A stretch of 64,000 bases of DNA from Tetrapyrgos nigripes (lineage: Eukaryota > Basidiomycota > Agaricomycetes > Agaricales > Campanellaceae), in contig JAACJM010000133.1 of NCBI GenBank assembly GCA_013368315.1, positions 160,476-224,475 on the forward strand, read 5' to 3'. The position numbers were made by a program, and so were the translations under genes. Under the pieces are notes generated by a model, which worked only from the letters and a program-made list of their open reading frames with translations, did no database searches and had not been told where the DNA came from. Shown here piece by piece: positions 11,620-20,756 of this stretch. The first letter of the stretch is position 1, and each line of letters starts with the position of its first letter.

Positions 11620-12470
11620 GATCGTGAAACCCTATATATATGCCGCCTGTCACTATGTCCATAAAAGCACTTTCTTCTTCGCAGGGGCCTGCAGCCCTCA
11701 GTTCTCACCTGATTGCCTCCAAACCTTCTGCATCCTTTGCCCCTGCTCACATGGAAGAGTCCCAGCACCTGACCTGATGACTAAGGTCACATGTGCAAAT
11801 TCCCACCTGCAAGGCAAATCACTGGTTTTTTGGAATTTCACTAAGTCCCCAACCCTAACCCTTGACAGATAGGGCGCCATGCTGGCTGGGAAAAATGTGG
11901 GTTGGGACCCCACCAAGTGTCCCACGGCCTGATCTTGCCGACCCACCTCGGTCTCATGATGGTAGAGGAGATATACTGGATTTGCAGGCAGAAAAATAAG
12001 GGTGTAACTGTTGACATTGCCAATATGGGAAACGGTGATGGGACATCATGTGACCTATACAGAATTCTTGTAAATGGGTCTGGGAAGAGCTGACATAAGC
12101 CATGGGACAGCCCAAGCATTCCCAGGCTTGGGGTGGCCTTCATAGTCCAACAGTAAGATTGGGGAGGGGTGGAAGTCCCCAGCCCTAACCCTTCATAGAT
12201 GGGGGCTTGTGCTGGCTGGGAAAAGTGTGGGTTGGGACCCCAACAAGTGATCCACGACCTAATAGTAGCACCTGAAGACAATGGTGCATTGTCCTGAGAT
12301 TTGAATTGAAAACTTTGATGGGCTCGCCCTGGGAGCAGTTGTAGACGGATTCCCACGAAAGTGGCAGCGTTGGAAAGCTGTGCAAAAACACGTGAGGAAG
12401 CCACCAGCACATGACCAACACAGCCACGTCAACGTTGTGCAATTGGGTACAACATTTTTAATAGAAATAA
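11620..12470. repeat. Two ~90-bp direct repeats with CCCTAACCC words
   Basis: The block at about 11848-11940 recurs at about 12177-12265 with roughly 80 per cent identity. Each copy has a CCCTAACCCTT word, GCTGGCTGGGAAAA and GTGGGTTGGGACCCCA. The interval contains no convincing gene. The short telomere-like words suggest an old subtelomeric or Penelope-derived origin, but this is inference. Confidence 0.55.
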
Positions 12471-12474
12471 ATAT

Positions 12475-12730
12475 GCAGGAAATTGAGGAGTTGATGGATT
12501 CCCACGATTAGTATGTCAGGAGATAGGCATTTGTAATAGCTTCCGGACGGCCTTTAGTCAGCTAGGTTATGTAAGGAATTGGTGGTGCTATGAGCCGATT
12601 ACTTTTTTTTCGCAGATTTTCGCTTTTAATAAAGAAAAATCTGCAGTAATTCAAGGGATTCATGGATTCCCACGATAAGCATGTCATCTGATAGGGAATT
12701 TAGATAGCTTTAGGACGCTCCCAAAATATT
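12475..12730. repeat. Two ~85-bp direct repeats
   Basis: The words GATGGATTCCCACGATTAG (about 12493) and CATGGATTCCCACGATAAG (about 12660) mark two diverged copies of an ~85-bp unit 165 bp apart. They sit directly left of the Penelope element. No coding potential is seen. Confidence 0.5.
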
Positions 12731-12833
12731 CGAGATAGGGTGAGATGTTTTTTATTCTGAAAAACTGAGGATTTTTATTATTATAAGAATAACCCCTGTC
12801 ATAATGGCCATCGTGAGAGCTGGAATAAGCTTA

Positions 12834-13419
12834 GGACACGTGATTTTCCGTGACCTCGGCCATCGGTCAGGGGCTTGATGTCGGGTACCTTCGGGTCCCT
12901 GGCGGATAGCTTCCGAGCCAATCGGCGATCTCGGCGACTACGGATACCACTACAGTGGTTCCTCCGTGGGAGTCAGGCTTGGTTAAATCTTGTAATGTTT
13001 ACCCGTTTGTATTAGCGTGTGAGTCCGTCGGTCGACACTCTATTGCTAACCACTTTAGGATTGTATTGGTGCGACTCCGTCGCACCTGGTCGCCACCCTG
13101 GGCCTACGGTCTAGACTTGAGAGCTTATGGCCATTGGCTACTCAAGTCCGAGGTCCCCAGTTGGTGCATCATCACATTCAGTTTTCTTACTAACGACTCC
13201 CAGGTACCTCCACAGTTCCGTCGGAGTCGCCAGCGAAAGTACTCTAACATAACGGATCTGAAGAGTATAAATACGAAACAGTAATTGGCCTGGAACCACA
13301 GAAACTGGTTCCCCGTTATCCAGTTACATACTTTCGCACCCCTCTACAGCCCTTTCTACACTCTCGCACCTTCGGCGCTCGAGTGGACGACCCCCCTAAC
13401 CCTAACCCTAACCCTAACC
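12834..13419 (+). repeat. Penelope pLTR copy B plus telomeric repeats
   Basis: This pLTR matches the one at 17041 throughout with few differences. It carries the 8-bp helix GCGAAAGT/ACTTTCGC (13233-13240 with 13330-13337), the CTGAAGA (13258-13264) and GAAA (13275-13278) blocks around a 4-bp hairpin, and the helix GTAATTGG/CCAGTTAC (13281-13288 with 13320-13327). Just before these lies a branchpoint-plus-acceptor-like TACTAACGACTCCCAG. It runs into telomeric repeats and then the ORF leader. Confidence 0.8.
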
Positions 13420-13459
13420 ATCCTTTTTGCCCTAGTTCTCAACTAACCTCACTTCTTTT

Positions 13460-16259
13460 AGACGACTTCTTCCCAGAAGTCCGCTCCGAAAGTTCCGAAG
13501 AAGTTGGATCAGGCCCGAGCTCGACTTCAGGCTGCCAACGACACCCTCAAGGCACTTCAGAAAAAGAACCAGCAGAAAGGACCACGGAGTGGTGGTTCGG
13601 GGACGTCCAAGTCGACGGGGAGCAGCAGCTCGAAGGTGAGTCTTACCGACTTACACATCCCGTCGGCGCTGTCCGTGCTGTTCCTCTCCCCTCCTTTCAG
13701 AAGAACTCTTCTTCGCCGTCCGGTTCTATACGGAAGGCTACGCTGCCGGGTGGAAAGAAAACCGGCAAAGGAAGCGCTCCCTCGAAGCACAAGTGAGTAT
13801 TAATCGGTATCATGCCGATGCCTACGAGTTGGAATACGAACTCGCGTCCCATGCAGCGCGGGTTGAAGCCGAGTGGTACGTGCCGTATTCAACTATGCCT
13901 GACTTATTCCTTACCATTCCCTTTGATAAGGTCTTACGATTTTACGCTGTAAATACCCCTATACACGCTATAGACTCTGCCAAGTTTGGTACAGCTGTAC
14001 ATTTATCTCCAGGCGTTAGTGTACCTCGTAGCATACAATTTTCTCTTTGTCTTATCAAAAACCAAACTTTAATCTTTTTTATGACGCTTATGAAGATTTT
14101 GAGTTCTGCCTAAAATGGCGCCTCTTTTTTGAGTTCACTGACTTCGGCTTTGAGAAAACTGTAGCGTCACAATACGTCCCAGCCTATGACGCCCGTAAGA
14201 AGGAAACTGACAAACTTCCTACCTTGCCTACATACATTGAGAAAGGTTTCTCGTCTGCTAAAAAGTTTGTGGAGGACACGTTCAAACGCGCCGAGTCTAC
14301 CCCCTCTAAGGAGTGGCATAACCCACACCATGCACCACTCGCACCCTCCTTTGAAGACATCCGAGGATTTCTCGTATCCAATGGATATGTGGTCACCGCG
14401 ACCAATAAGAACCTTGGCGTTTGCTGGATCAACGTTGTCTTGATCTTCTTGGCGATACTAAAAACTATCGCCCTCTTATAGACTCAATCACTGTCCAAGT
14501 ACAGTGTAAGAAGCACCAAGATATGGAATCCCTAGTAGAGCTTAGCCTCGCCGACCTAGGTAAAACCCAGGGCAGCAAGATGCTACCCAACTTCTTCTGG
14601 AAGTATCTCCCTGGTAACAGTAAGGATCATAGTAAAGAACAGATGGATTACTACCTTTCTAATGCTGCGCACTTTTATGGTATCCCCAAAATCCATAAGC
14701 ACCCTGTGAAGGTGCGTCCTATCGTGCCATGTCATTCTGTTATGATTAAGCCTGCTGCCCAGTTTGTACATCGTGTGCTCTCCCCGCTCGTTAAGAGCCA
14801 TTGTCACACCGTGCTATCTTCGTCAAAACAGCTAGCTATACGTTTGTCCAAACTAAAGTTGCCCTCGCACCGTAAATGGTGGATCTGCACGGGTGATGTC
14901 GTGGCTTACTACCCGAATATACCACTCCGATCCTGTATAGAGGGGATCGCTGATTGGTATTTAAAGGTGGTCCACGGTATCGACGATTTTCGTAATATCC
15001 CGAACCTTCCTGACGCAGATATAAACTTTTACTATCTGTTCTACGAGGCAATGTATACTAGTAATACCAACCTAGTAATACGATATGGCAAACAGTTCTA
15101 CCTGCAACTACAAGGCCTCGCTATGGGGGTCGATTCTGCTCCGGACATGGCCAATATACACAGCTTCATCTCGGAAACGGAGGATTGCCACGTAGATAAC
15201 ATCGCTGAATTCGCCTTTTATGGCTGATACATCGATGATGCCCTTGCTATTGTGTATGCTGAGACACATCAAGAAGCACTTGAACTCTGCAAACGCATTG
15301 TAATCAGGGGCTGCCAAATCGAATGGGACATTAGTGCGTCACACACACAGTTCTTAGACATGTGGATCTTTAGAGATTCGCACTTGGAGTTGCAACACAT
15401 GCCCTTCCAGAAGCGTATGTCCCATACAGAACGAATCCCTTGGATATCTCATCATCCAGAGGATGTCAAGAGAGCTGCCATCATTGGTGAGATCTCACGA
15501 CTCGCCACGCTCTGCACTCGTCCTAGAGACTATGCAAACGCCTTAAGTGACATGATAGAGACTTATCGCAAGCGTGGATACCCTGTCGGCTGGATTAAAC
15601 GTATCGTTGACCTTCAGCGTGATAAGAGGTGGCTAACAAGGCTACGGGAGGATGTGACCCCTGTAGATACCCAAGAGCTTGAAGAGAGACTTCTTGTGGT
15701 CAAAACTACCTTTAACCTGGCATGGGATTTGTTCAACGTACAAGAATTCAAGAATTCTCTCGTGAAACCAATGCTTAACGCCCTGGAGCGTTACGAAACT
15801 CACAACAGACATGTGAGTCGGTTTTGAGACAGTTACGACTGGCCTGAACATCCTGACTACTGGGGCAATCTATTTTTCGAACACGTTGATCGGGCAGCGT
15901 GTCTCGACGTCCCGATGTACGGAGGCGCGATCGCTACTAGTCCCAATGTCAGGAAGCTTGGCTTTCACAATTCTAGAATGCTTCTTTCACGAAAGATGGG
16001 TAAGCAGTTCTGGAACTATTTCTCTCTGTGGAAAGGAGAGGTTCTTGAGAGAATGGACCGAGACGTGCTTGCCGAACCATTTCTCGAGCGAGTAAAAGAG
16101 GTGCCTATCCGGGTTCAGAAACGCGACTTGAGTCCAGGGGACTCCGTCGAAATTGACCTGAACCTGCAGGAAAGGCCGGACCATGTCCGGCTCAACTACT
16201 CGCCTCGTAAGAGACTTCGGTACTCAGAACAGACAGGTACTCTGGTACCAGACAGCTGA
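13460..16259 (+). pseudogene. Penelope-like reverse transcriptase, disrupted
   Basis: Penelope RTs copy element RNA and, in endonuclease-less types, extend onto telomeric ends. A Lys/Gln/Ser-rich leader is encoded by two small exons with a GTGAGT...CAG intron (about 13637-13701). A second piece in another frame (14047-14440) has the family N-terminal region ending TNKNLGV. The main frame (14421-16259) has HFYGIPKIHK (palm), TGDVVAYYPNIPL, GLAMGVDSAPDMANIH and YIDD (15228-15239), then a helical thumb region. There is a frameshift near 14420-14440 and two in-frame TGA codons (15225-15227, directly before YIDD, and 15825-15827), each where the family or frame suggests Arg CGA. No GIY-YIG domain is visible at the C-terminus. 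Confidence 0.85.
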
Positions 16260-16320
16260 ATATCCTTGCTTACCCCTCGGACGGCCCCTGGGTTAGTCCC
16301 TCCTCCTAGTAGGGCGGTAA

Positions 16321-16545
16321 GGGGAATGCTCTGTGTTCTGGGTCCTGCAATCTGGGTTGCTGATGAAGCTGCGGCCGTTGGAGGTCTTGCGCCGATGACT
16401 TGCGCAGAGATTGCCCCTTTCTTGCTTTGAGGGGGGAATGCTCTGTGATCCTGTCGCAGTGTTCTGGACTTCTAGCCCTCCGTGGCCATTGGTGACCTTG
16501 CGTGGGACTTCCTGCGCAGAGATTGCCTCTGCTTACCCCTACCTG
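16321..16545 (+). repeat. Tandem ~112-bp duplication in the Penelope 3' region
   Basis: GGGGAATGCTCTGTG starts both copies (about 16320 and 16434), and both end with TGCGCAGAGATTGCC. Internally they share GGCC-TTGG-GCCTTGCG-like blocks with substitutions. The duplication lies downstream of the RT stop and may affect the 3' untranslated structure. Confidence 0.65.
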
Positions 16546-16698
16546 GATGGATACTGACTCATTGCTGTCCTTGGGCAGTGGAGGTGACAGTTTCGTCTGC
16601 CCAGTAGCCCCTGGTTCGCCAGGGGTCAACCCCCCTGTCTGTTCGTGTGTATACGTCCACACTCTTGTACAAGTAGTAAGACTACGACACGCACCTAT

Positions 16699-16755
16699 CA
16701 TGGTTTATCACACTAGATATACCTACCCACGAGTTCAAATCACTCGATAACCATG
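16699..16755 (+). other. Nested hairpin with a tRNA B-box-like inner arm
   Basis: CATGGTTTATC (16699-16709) pairs with GATAACCATG (16746-16755), and inside it CGAGT/ACTCG encloses a TCAAATC loop. The inner arm resembles a tRNA T-arm and pol III B box. There is no anticodon arm or A box at the right distance, so it is not a tRNA gene. It sits in the 3' region of the Penelope element. Confidence 0.45.
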
Positions 16756-16774
16756 GAGCATGGGCTCTAAGCGT

Positions 16775-16900
16775 TTAACCCTAACTCTAACGTGCGTGCC
16801 TCAACTTAATTGTCGAGCTGAATGTGATCCTTACGGTTACTCCAGTGTTACTAGCCTAACACGAACCCTAACCCTAACCCTAACACTAACCATTACATAA
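16775..16900 (+). repeat. Interstitial telomeric repeats
   Basis: Degenerate units (TTTAACCCTAACTCTAAC) occur at about 16774-16791, and a clean CCCTAA run at 16866-16884 ends in CACTAACC. They lie between the Penelope coding region and the downstream pLTR, in the same orientation as the other telomeric runs. Confidence 0.8.
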
Positions 16901-17040
16901 ATCCGGTCACATGGCGCCTACCCCTAATCGGGTCAGTAGTAAGTCCATGTCACGGTCACGTGACTAGCCTTCAGGCCGGTACGTGGCCGGGGACCGGTGT
17001 ACAGTTGGCCCGGTCCATACCGGACACCGGTTTGATCCGA

Positions 17041-17619
17041 GGACACGTGATTGTCCGTGACCTCGGCCATCGGTCAGGGGCTTGATGTCGGGTACCTTCG
17101 GGTGCCTGACGGATAGCTTCTGAGCCAATCGGCGATCTTGGCGACTGCGGATACCACTACAGTGGTTCCTCCGTGGGAGTTGGGCTCGGTTAAATCTTGT
17201 AATGCTTATCCGTTTGTATTAGTGTGTGAGTCCGTCGGTCGACACTCTATTGCTAACCACTTTAGGATTGTATTGGTGCGACTCCGTCGCACCCGGTCGT
17301 CACCCTGGGCCTACGGTCTAGACTTGAGAGCTTATGGCCATTGGCTACTCAAGTCCGAGGTCCCCAGATGGTGCGTCATCACATTCAGTTTTCTTACTAA
17401 CGACTCCCAGGTACCTCCACGGTTCCGTCAGAGTCGCCAGCGAAAGTACTCTAACATAACGGATCTGAAGAGTATAAATACGAAACAGTAATTGGCCTGG
17501 AACCACAGAAACTGGTTCCCCGTTATCCAGTTACATACTTTCGCACCCCTCTACAGCCCTTTCTACACTCTCGCACCTTCGGCGCTCGAGTGGACGACCC
17601 CCCTAACCCTAGCCCTAAG
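17041..17619 (+). repeat. Penelope pLTR copy C plus telomeric repeats
   Basis: This second pLTR of the element repeats copy B almost base for base. The stem I helix, the CTGAAGA...GAAA core and the long hairpin are all kept. It ends in CCCTAACCCTAGCCCTAA (17600-17618) and then passes abruptly into unrelated sequence, so the telomeric run marks a junction. Confidence 0.85.
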
Positions 17620-18674
17620 CTCGGCAGAAAGGCGTACAGAAACACACTTGTTTACATATATATCTTATATCAGTAGTAGTGATGTGATCTATCCGTCTAG
17701 CGGATATTTTTGTCTTTTCGGCGTGATTTCTGCCCAGCATTTCCATGCACTTTCTATTAGAACTACTGCACTATTTTGGTATGTACAATCAACTCTAGAC
17801 TCAGTCAACTTGCTTCAGGAGTGCACTCCAGTCCAAACTGTGCACCTATGTATAAATGTATTATTATTATTGACTGATTTCCAAAATGGCTGTGCCCGGG
17901 GTCTCAGCGTCAGAAATCAAAATCTATCTCGCTTAAAGTGAGGGCCTTCCGGCTTTCCATACTGTCGGGTATGTAGGATGAAATCAGGGATGGGGGTCAA
18001 GAATAGAAGCTATGAAGGCGTTCATCATTAATATAGACGTACGAGGACACGCAAAGCCGGTGTAACTGCTTTTACTCACACACTCTCATCCTTCAAAAAG
18101 AAAATACATGAAGTACTTACATTACTATATTCTTGCACACAGAGACGTTTCGCTGTGAACGCGTTGGAGACGCGACTGCGTCAAGCCACTGACGCACCTG
18201 CGTCCTATTCTGTCTCTCAAAATATCATCTATCAACTGACCTATCTGAACTTTAGATAGTTGGTCTATTCAGACTCCTATTTGTGCCTATATCTGAAGCC
18301 CAGATATACAGCATTTCTGGACTCAATTCCGTGTGAGCAATAGACCATCTTTCTTTTGCTTCAATAGTTGTACAAATTAGACAGTCTTTTTGTACTTCTT
18401 TCTATACATCACATGTGCCATCTTTTCGTGTACTTATCAGGTGTAATTAAAGGTCTCCAAATGTATGTACTTTCTGTACAAAGATTCAGAGTCCGAATAT
18501 ATCATTTATTTGTACATATATCTAGATTACAAATATATCCTACTTTCGTACAACTATTTGCTCGCCTATCCGTCGAGCCAATAGAAACGTCCTTTCGGCG
18601 TGTCAGTCGGCGGTCAAGCTGCCAACATTTGTAAGCGGGATATGTGCCGCTTCGATTTATAAGCGGAACTAATT
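17620..18674 (+). repeat. Dispersed repeat family, copy 1 (counterpart at 48.06-48.38 kb)
   Basis: The part at about 18270-18605 matches 48058-48377 at roughly 80 per cent, with shared blocks GGTCTCCA-ATATGT, ACAAATATATCCTACTTT and CTATCCGT-GAGCC-ATAGAAACG. A third copy of only the terminal motif (CTATCCGTCTAGC...TTTCGGCGTGA) lies at about 17685-17723. No coding region is supported. The class of element is not clear. Confidence 0.55.
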
Positions 18675-18701
18675 GTTTGATGCACTCGTCCATCCGGAAT
18701 G

Positions 18702-19235
18702 GGTCAAACCAGTGTTCACCTTAAGGCTTAAGGGCGAATTAATTTAAGGCCTTAACAAATTAACAAATTAAGGCCTAACTTGCTCAGAAAAATTTCTTAA
18801 GGCTTAATTAAGACTTAAGTAGAAAATGAAATGAGATACAAAGATGTAAACAATATTTTACTTGCTGTTGTTGGTAATAAAAGCCTTTGTCCATTGCTCT
18901 CTGGAATGCAGGAGTACTATATATGAGACTGGTACAACCAAGATTTGACCAAGATCAGAAGCAAAATAGCAGCCATAGCCACATTAGCAGACTTGCCAAG
19001 TCTGAACAGGGCTGGAGAATAGAAGGTTTGTATATGGAACTAAAGAAGCAGGAGGAGATACCCAATGATGGTGCATTGGAAGGCTTTGGGATGAGTACAG
19101 GGGTATTTAGAGAATTTTATTTTAGGCCTTAAAATTCTCTTAAAATCAAATTAATTTAAGGCCTAGTTAAGGTTTTAAGGCCTAACTTCGTTGAGTGGCC
19201 TTAATTAAGGCCTTAAGGCGAACACTGGGTCAAAC
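18702..19235. mobile_element. 518-bp hAT-type MITE with 8-bp target duplication
   Basis: The element (18710-19227) starts CAGTGTTCACCTTAAGGC, and its right end is the inverse with one difference (GCCTTAAGGCGAACACTG). It is flanked by the perfect 8-bp duplication GGTCAAAC (18702-18709 and 19228-19235). Terminal CAG-type repeats and 8-bp duplications are features of hAT transposons. Subterminal regions are full of TTAAGGC words in both orientations, likely binding sites for a transposase supplied elsewhere. There is no transposase inside. Confidence 0.9.
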
Positions 19236-19595
19236 AACTCAAACTTGCTCACGCAGAGGTTTAGCCGAGACGCGACCCCGCCAAAAAACATGACGGGGCC
19301 CGAGTGGGAATTTTTGACGACGGACGCTAAGGAGTACAGCTGGTATGTAAATAAGTACTATGCAGTGATTATAATTGTTGTAAGTAAAATCAGATGAATT
19401 ACAAAGCGACAATGCAAGAGCGCCTTCTCCAACTTTGTGTCTGATGTCAGGGTGAAAAACCTGGCCCCTATTCAGGCGTAACCGCACTGTGCCTATGAAG
19501 GTCTTAGCTGGGCTCAGGTAGAAACCCACGCCGCATGAGGAGTGACCCCACTGCACCAACATCACTGAAAAATCTTGCATGTCAGGTAGGAGAAA

Positions 19596-20021
19596 TCATT
19601 GAGAAAAATGGAATATGGTAATTAACCAGGGGGATATGGAAAGGGGAGGAGAACCTCGTGGAGGTGGGGGAGAAGAGGAGGAGCCCTCCAATCTATCCGA
19701 GTGTAGATGGAGGGAAGGAGCCTTGATCTCACCACCTCCGTCAAGGTGGATCCCAGATGTGCAAGGAAGATTGGAGCCTTGTAAATTTACAAGGAAGAGA
19801 GAAGGGTGATTGATTGGGGATGGAGGGTGGGTGATAAAGAAAAAAGACAAGTATGAAAAATGATCCGAGCGTCCTCGGAGTAAGAAACGACGAGAGTGAG
19901 GACGTTTAACCTCGCTGCTTGTAGTTATATCGTCGTATGAAACAAGTAGCACAGTCTGATCATTGAAACGTAATATGATACGCTCCTCCCAAAATTGCCA
20001 GAAATGAAACTCGGAGTCCAT
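19596..20021 (-). pseudogene. Start of DIRS-like coding region (copy 1)
   Basis: The 141-residue frame begins MDSEFHFWQFWEERI, and its first ~55 residues match the start of the coding region of copy 2 (start at 46896, minus). After residue ~55 it runs into unrelated Pro/Ser-rich sequence because the internal part is deleted. At residue 49 it keeps CGA (Arg) where copy 2 has TGA. Confidence 0.65.
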
Positions 20022-20083
20022 TCCGATCCATCGTCATTCCACTGCACGATTAGACTACATTAAACATAAATCTTTAACCACGA

Positions 20084-20420
20084 CTAATCGTTTGATCGGT
20101 ATGTGGAATTCTGCGTGCCGTGCCTGCATGCCTGCGTGCCAGTACCTGCGTGCCTGCGTGTCACTCGTATATAAGTACCATGTATTTAAGTTTTGTAGAT
20201 GAGCACAATTTCACTTCTTTTGCAGGACATGAACGTTTAGTAATGTTTATTCTTCGATTTCGGATGGGAATACAGTGTTATGTATAGCTCACTACCATCA
20301 ATAATGCCTCCAAGGGCTCATTTCGGCCTAAATTTTATCTCAATAATGTATCTTGAGCCTAGTATCATCAACTATGAGTACTACACCTTGATTTTCAATC
20401 CAAGATGAGCTTTTCAAGTC
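20084..20420. other. Spacer with CTGCGTGC-type simple repeats
   Basis: The stretch at about 20110-20165 repeats CTGCGTGCC words. Before the KDZ insertion it was continuous with 33408 onward, which carries the same words. No gene is seen. Confidence 0.5.
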
Positions 20421-20428
20421 GATTCCTG

Positions 20429-20585
20429 CACCTAATATGACCAATTGATCGGACTTATATAAGTCTTTGATGTACCGCTTATCCAGCCTCACATAAGGCG
20501 ATTAGCGTATTTCCGGGCAGTTTGATGCCCTCTGGTGGCGAGTTGGACTTGGTGAGTCGGGTTGTGAGGGTGTATGTCACTTAGG
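20429..20585 (+). repeat. KDZ left terminal inverted repeat
   Basis: It is the reverse complement of about 33250-33407. The match starts at the terminal C and continues to about 20583, past TGTATGTCACTT, with few substitutions. Confidence 0.9.
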
Positions 20586-20756
20586 GCTCTTAGGTACTCA
20601 GACACTCCAGTTCAAGGGTATTCTAGGTATCAAAAGATGTATTATAAGTAGAGATACAAGGCTAATATATATTTCTACTATATTAACGGTAAATTATAGC
20701 ATCAATACATACAAAAAGATACCAATGCTAAGTACTATGCAGTCCTCTGTACCAGG

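Larger units (their letters stand above)
12834..17619 (+). mobile_element. Telomere-associated Penelope-like element (Coprina type) with two pLTRs
   Basis: Two direct ~560-bp pLTRs (12834-13393 and 17041-17600) flank a reverse-transcriptase gene with no GIY-YIG endonuclease in its C-terminal region. Telomeric CCCTAA repeats follow each pLTR (13394-13419 and 17600-17619), and more lie before the second (16866-16884). Endonuclease-less Penelope elements with telomeric junctions are known from basidiomycetes and other eukaryotes (Coprina/Athena groups). One repeat unit is about 4.2 kb. The left pLTR begins exactly at GGACACGTGA, while sequence before the right pLTR (about 16900-17040) is absent on the left, so the left copy is 5'-truncated. 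The coding region is broken. Confidence 0.85.
18675..20083 (-). mobile_element. DIRS-like retroelement, internally deleted copy 1
   Basis: Both ends match the longer copy at 34249-46958: GTTTGATGCACTCG on the left and CTTTAACCACGA on the right. Left-end homology runs from 18675 through the inserted MITE to about 19330, and right-end homology covers about 19855-20083. Nearly all the RT-RNase H region is missing, so it is non-autonomous. The start of the coding region is kept in the minus frame. Confidence 0.75.

Noticed and set aside
13383..13796. An open frame starting with Asn-Pro repeats over the telomeric run
   Set aside because: The Asn-Pro repeat is only the translation of CCCTAA units. 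The Lys/Gln-rich part downstream belongs to the Penelope leader in another frame with introns.
16699..16757. A tRNA gene
   Set aside because: Only a T-arm-like hairpin and an outer stem are present; the D arm, anticodon arm and A box are missing and the length is too short.
19596..19809. A Gly/Glu-rich plus-strand frame at 19615-19809
   Set aside because: It is antisense to the DIRS-like remnant and arises from GGAGG-rich sequence.
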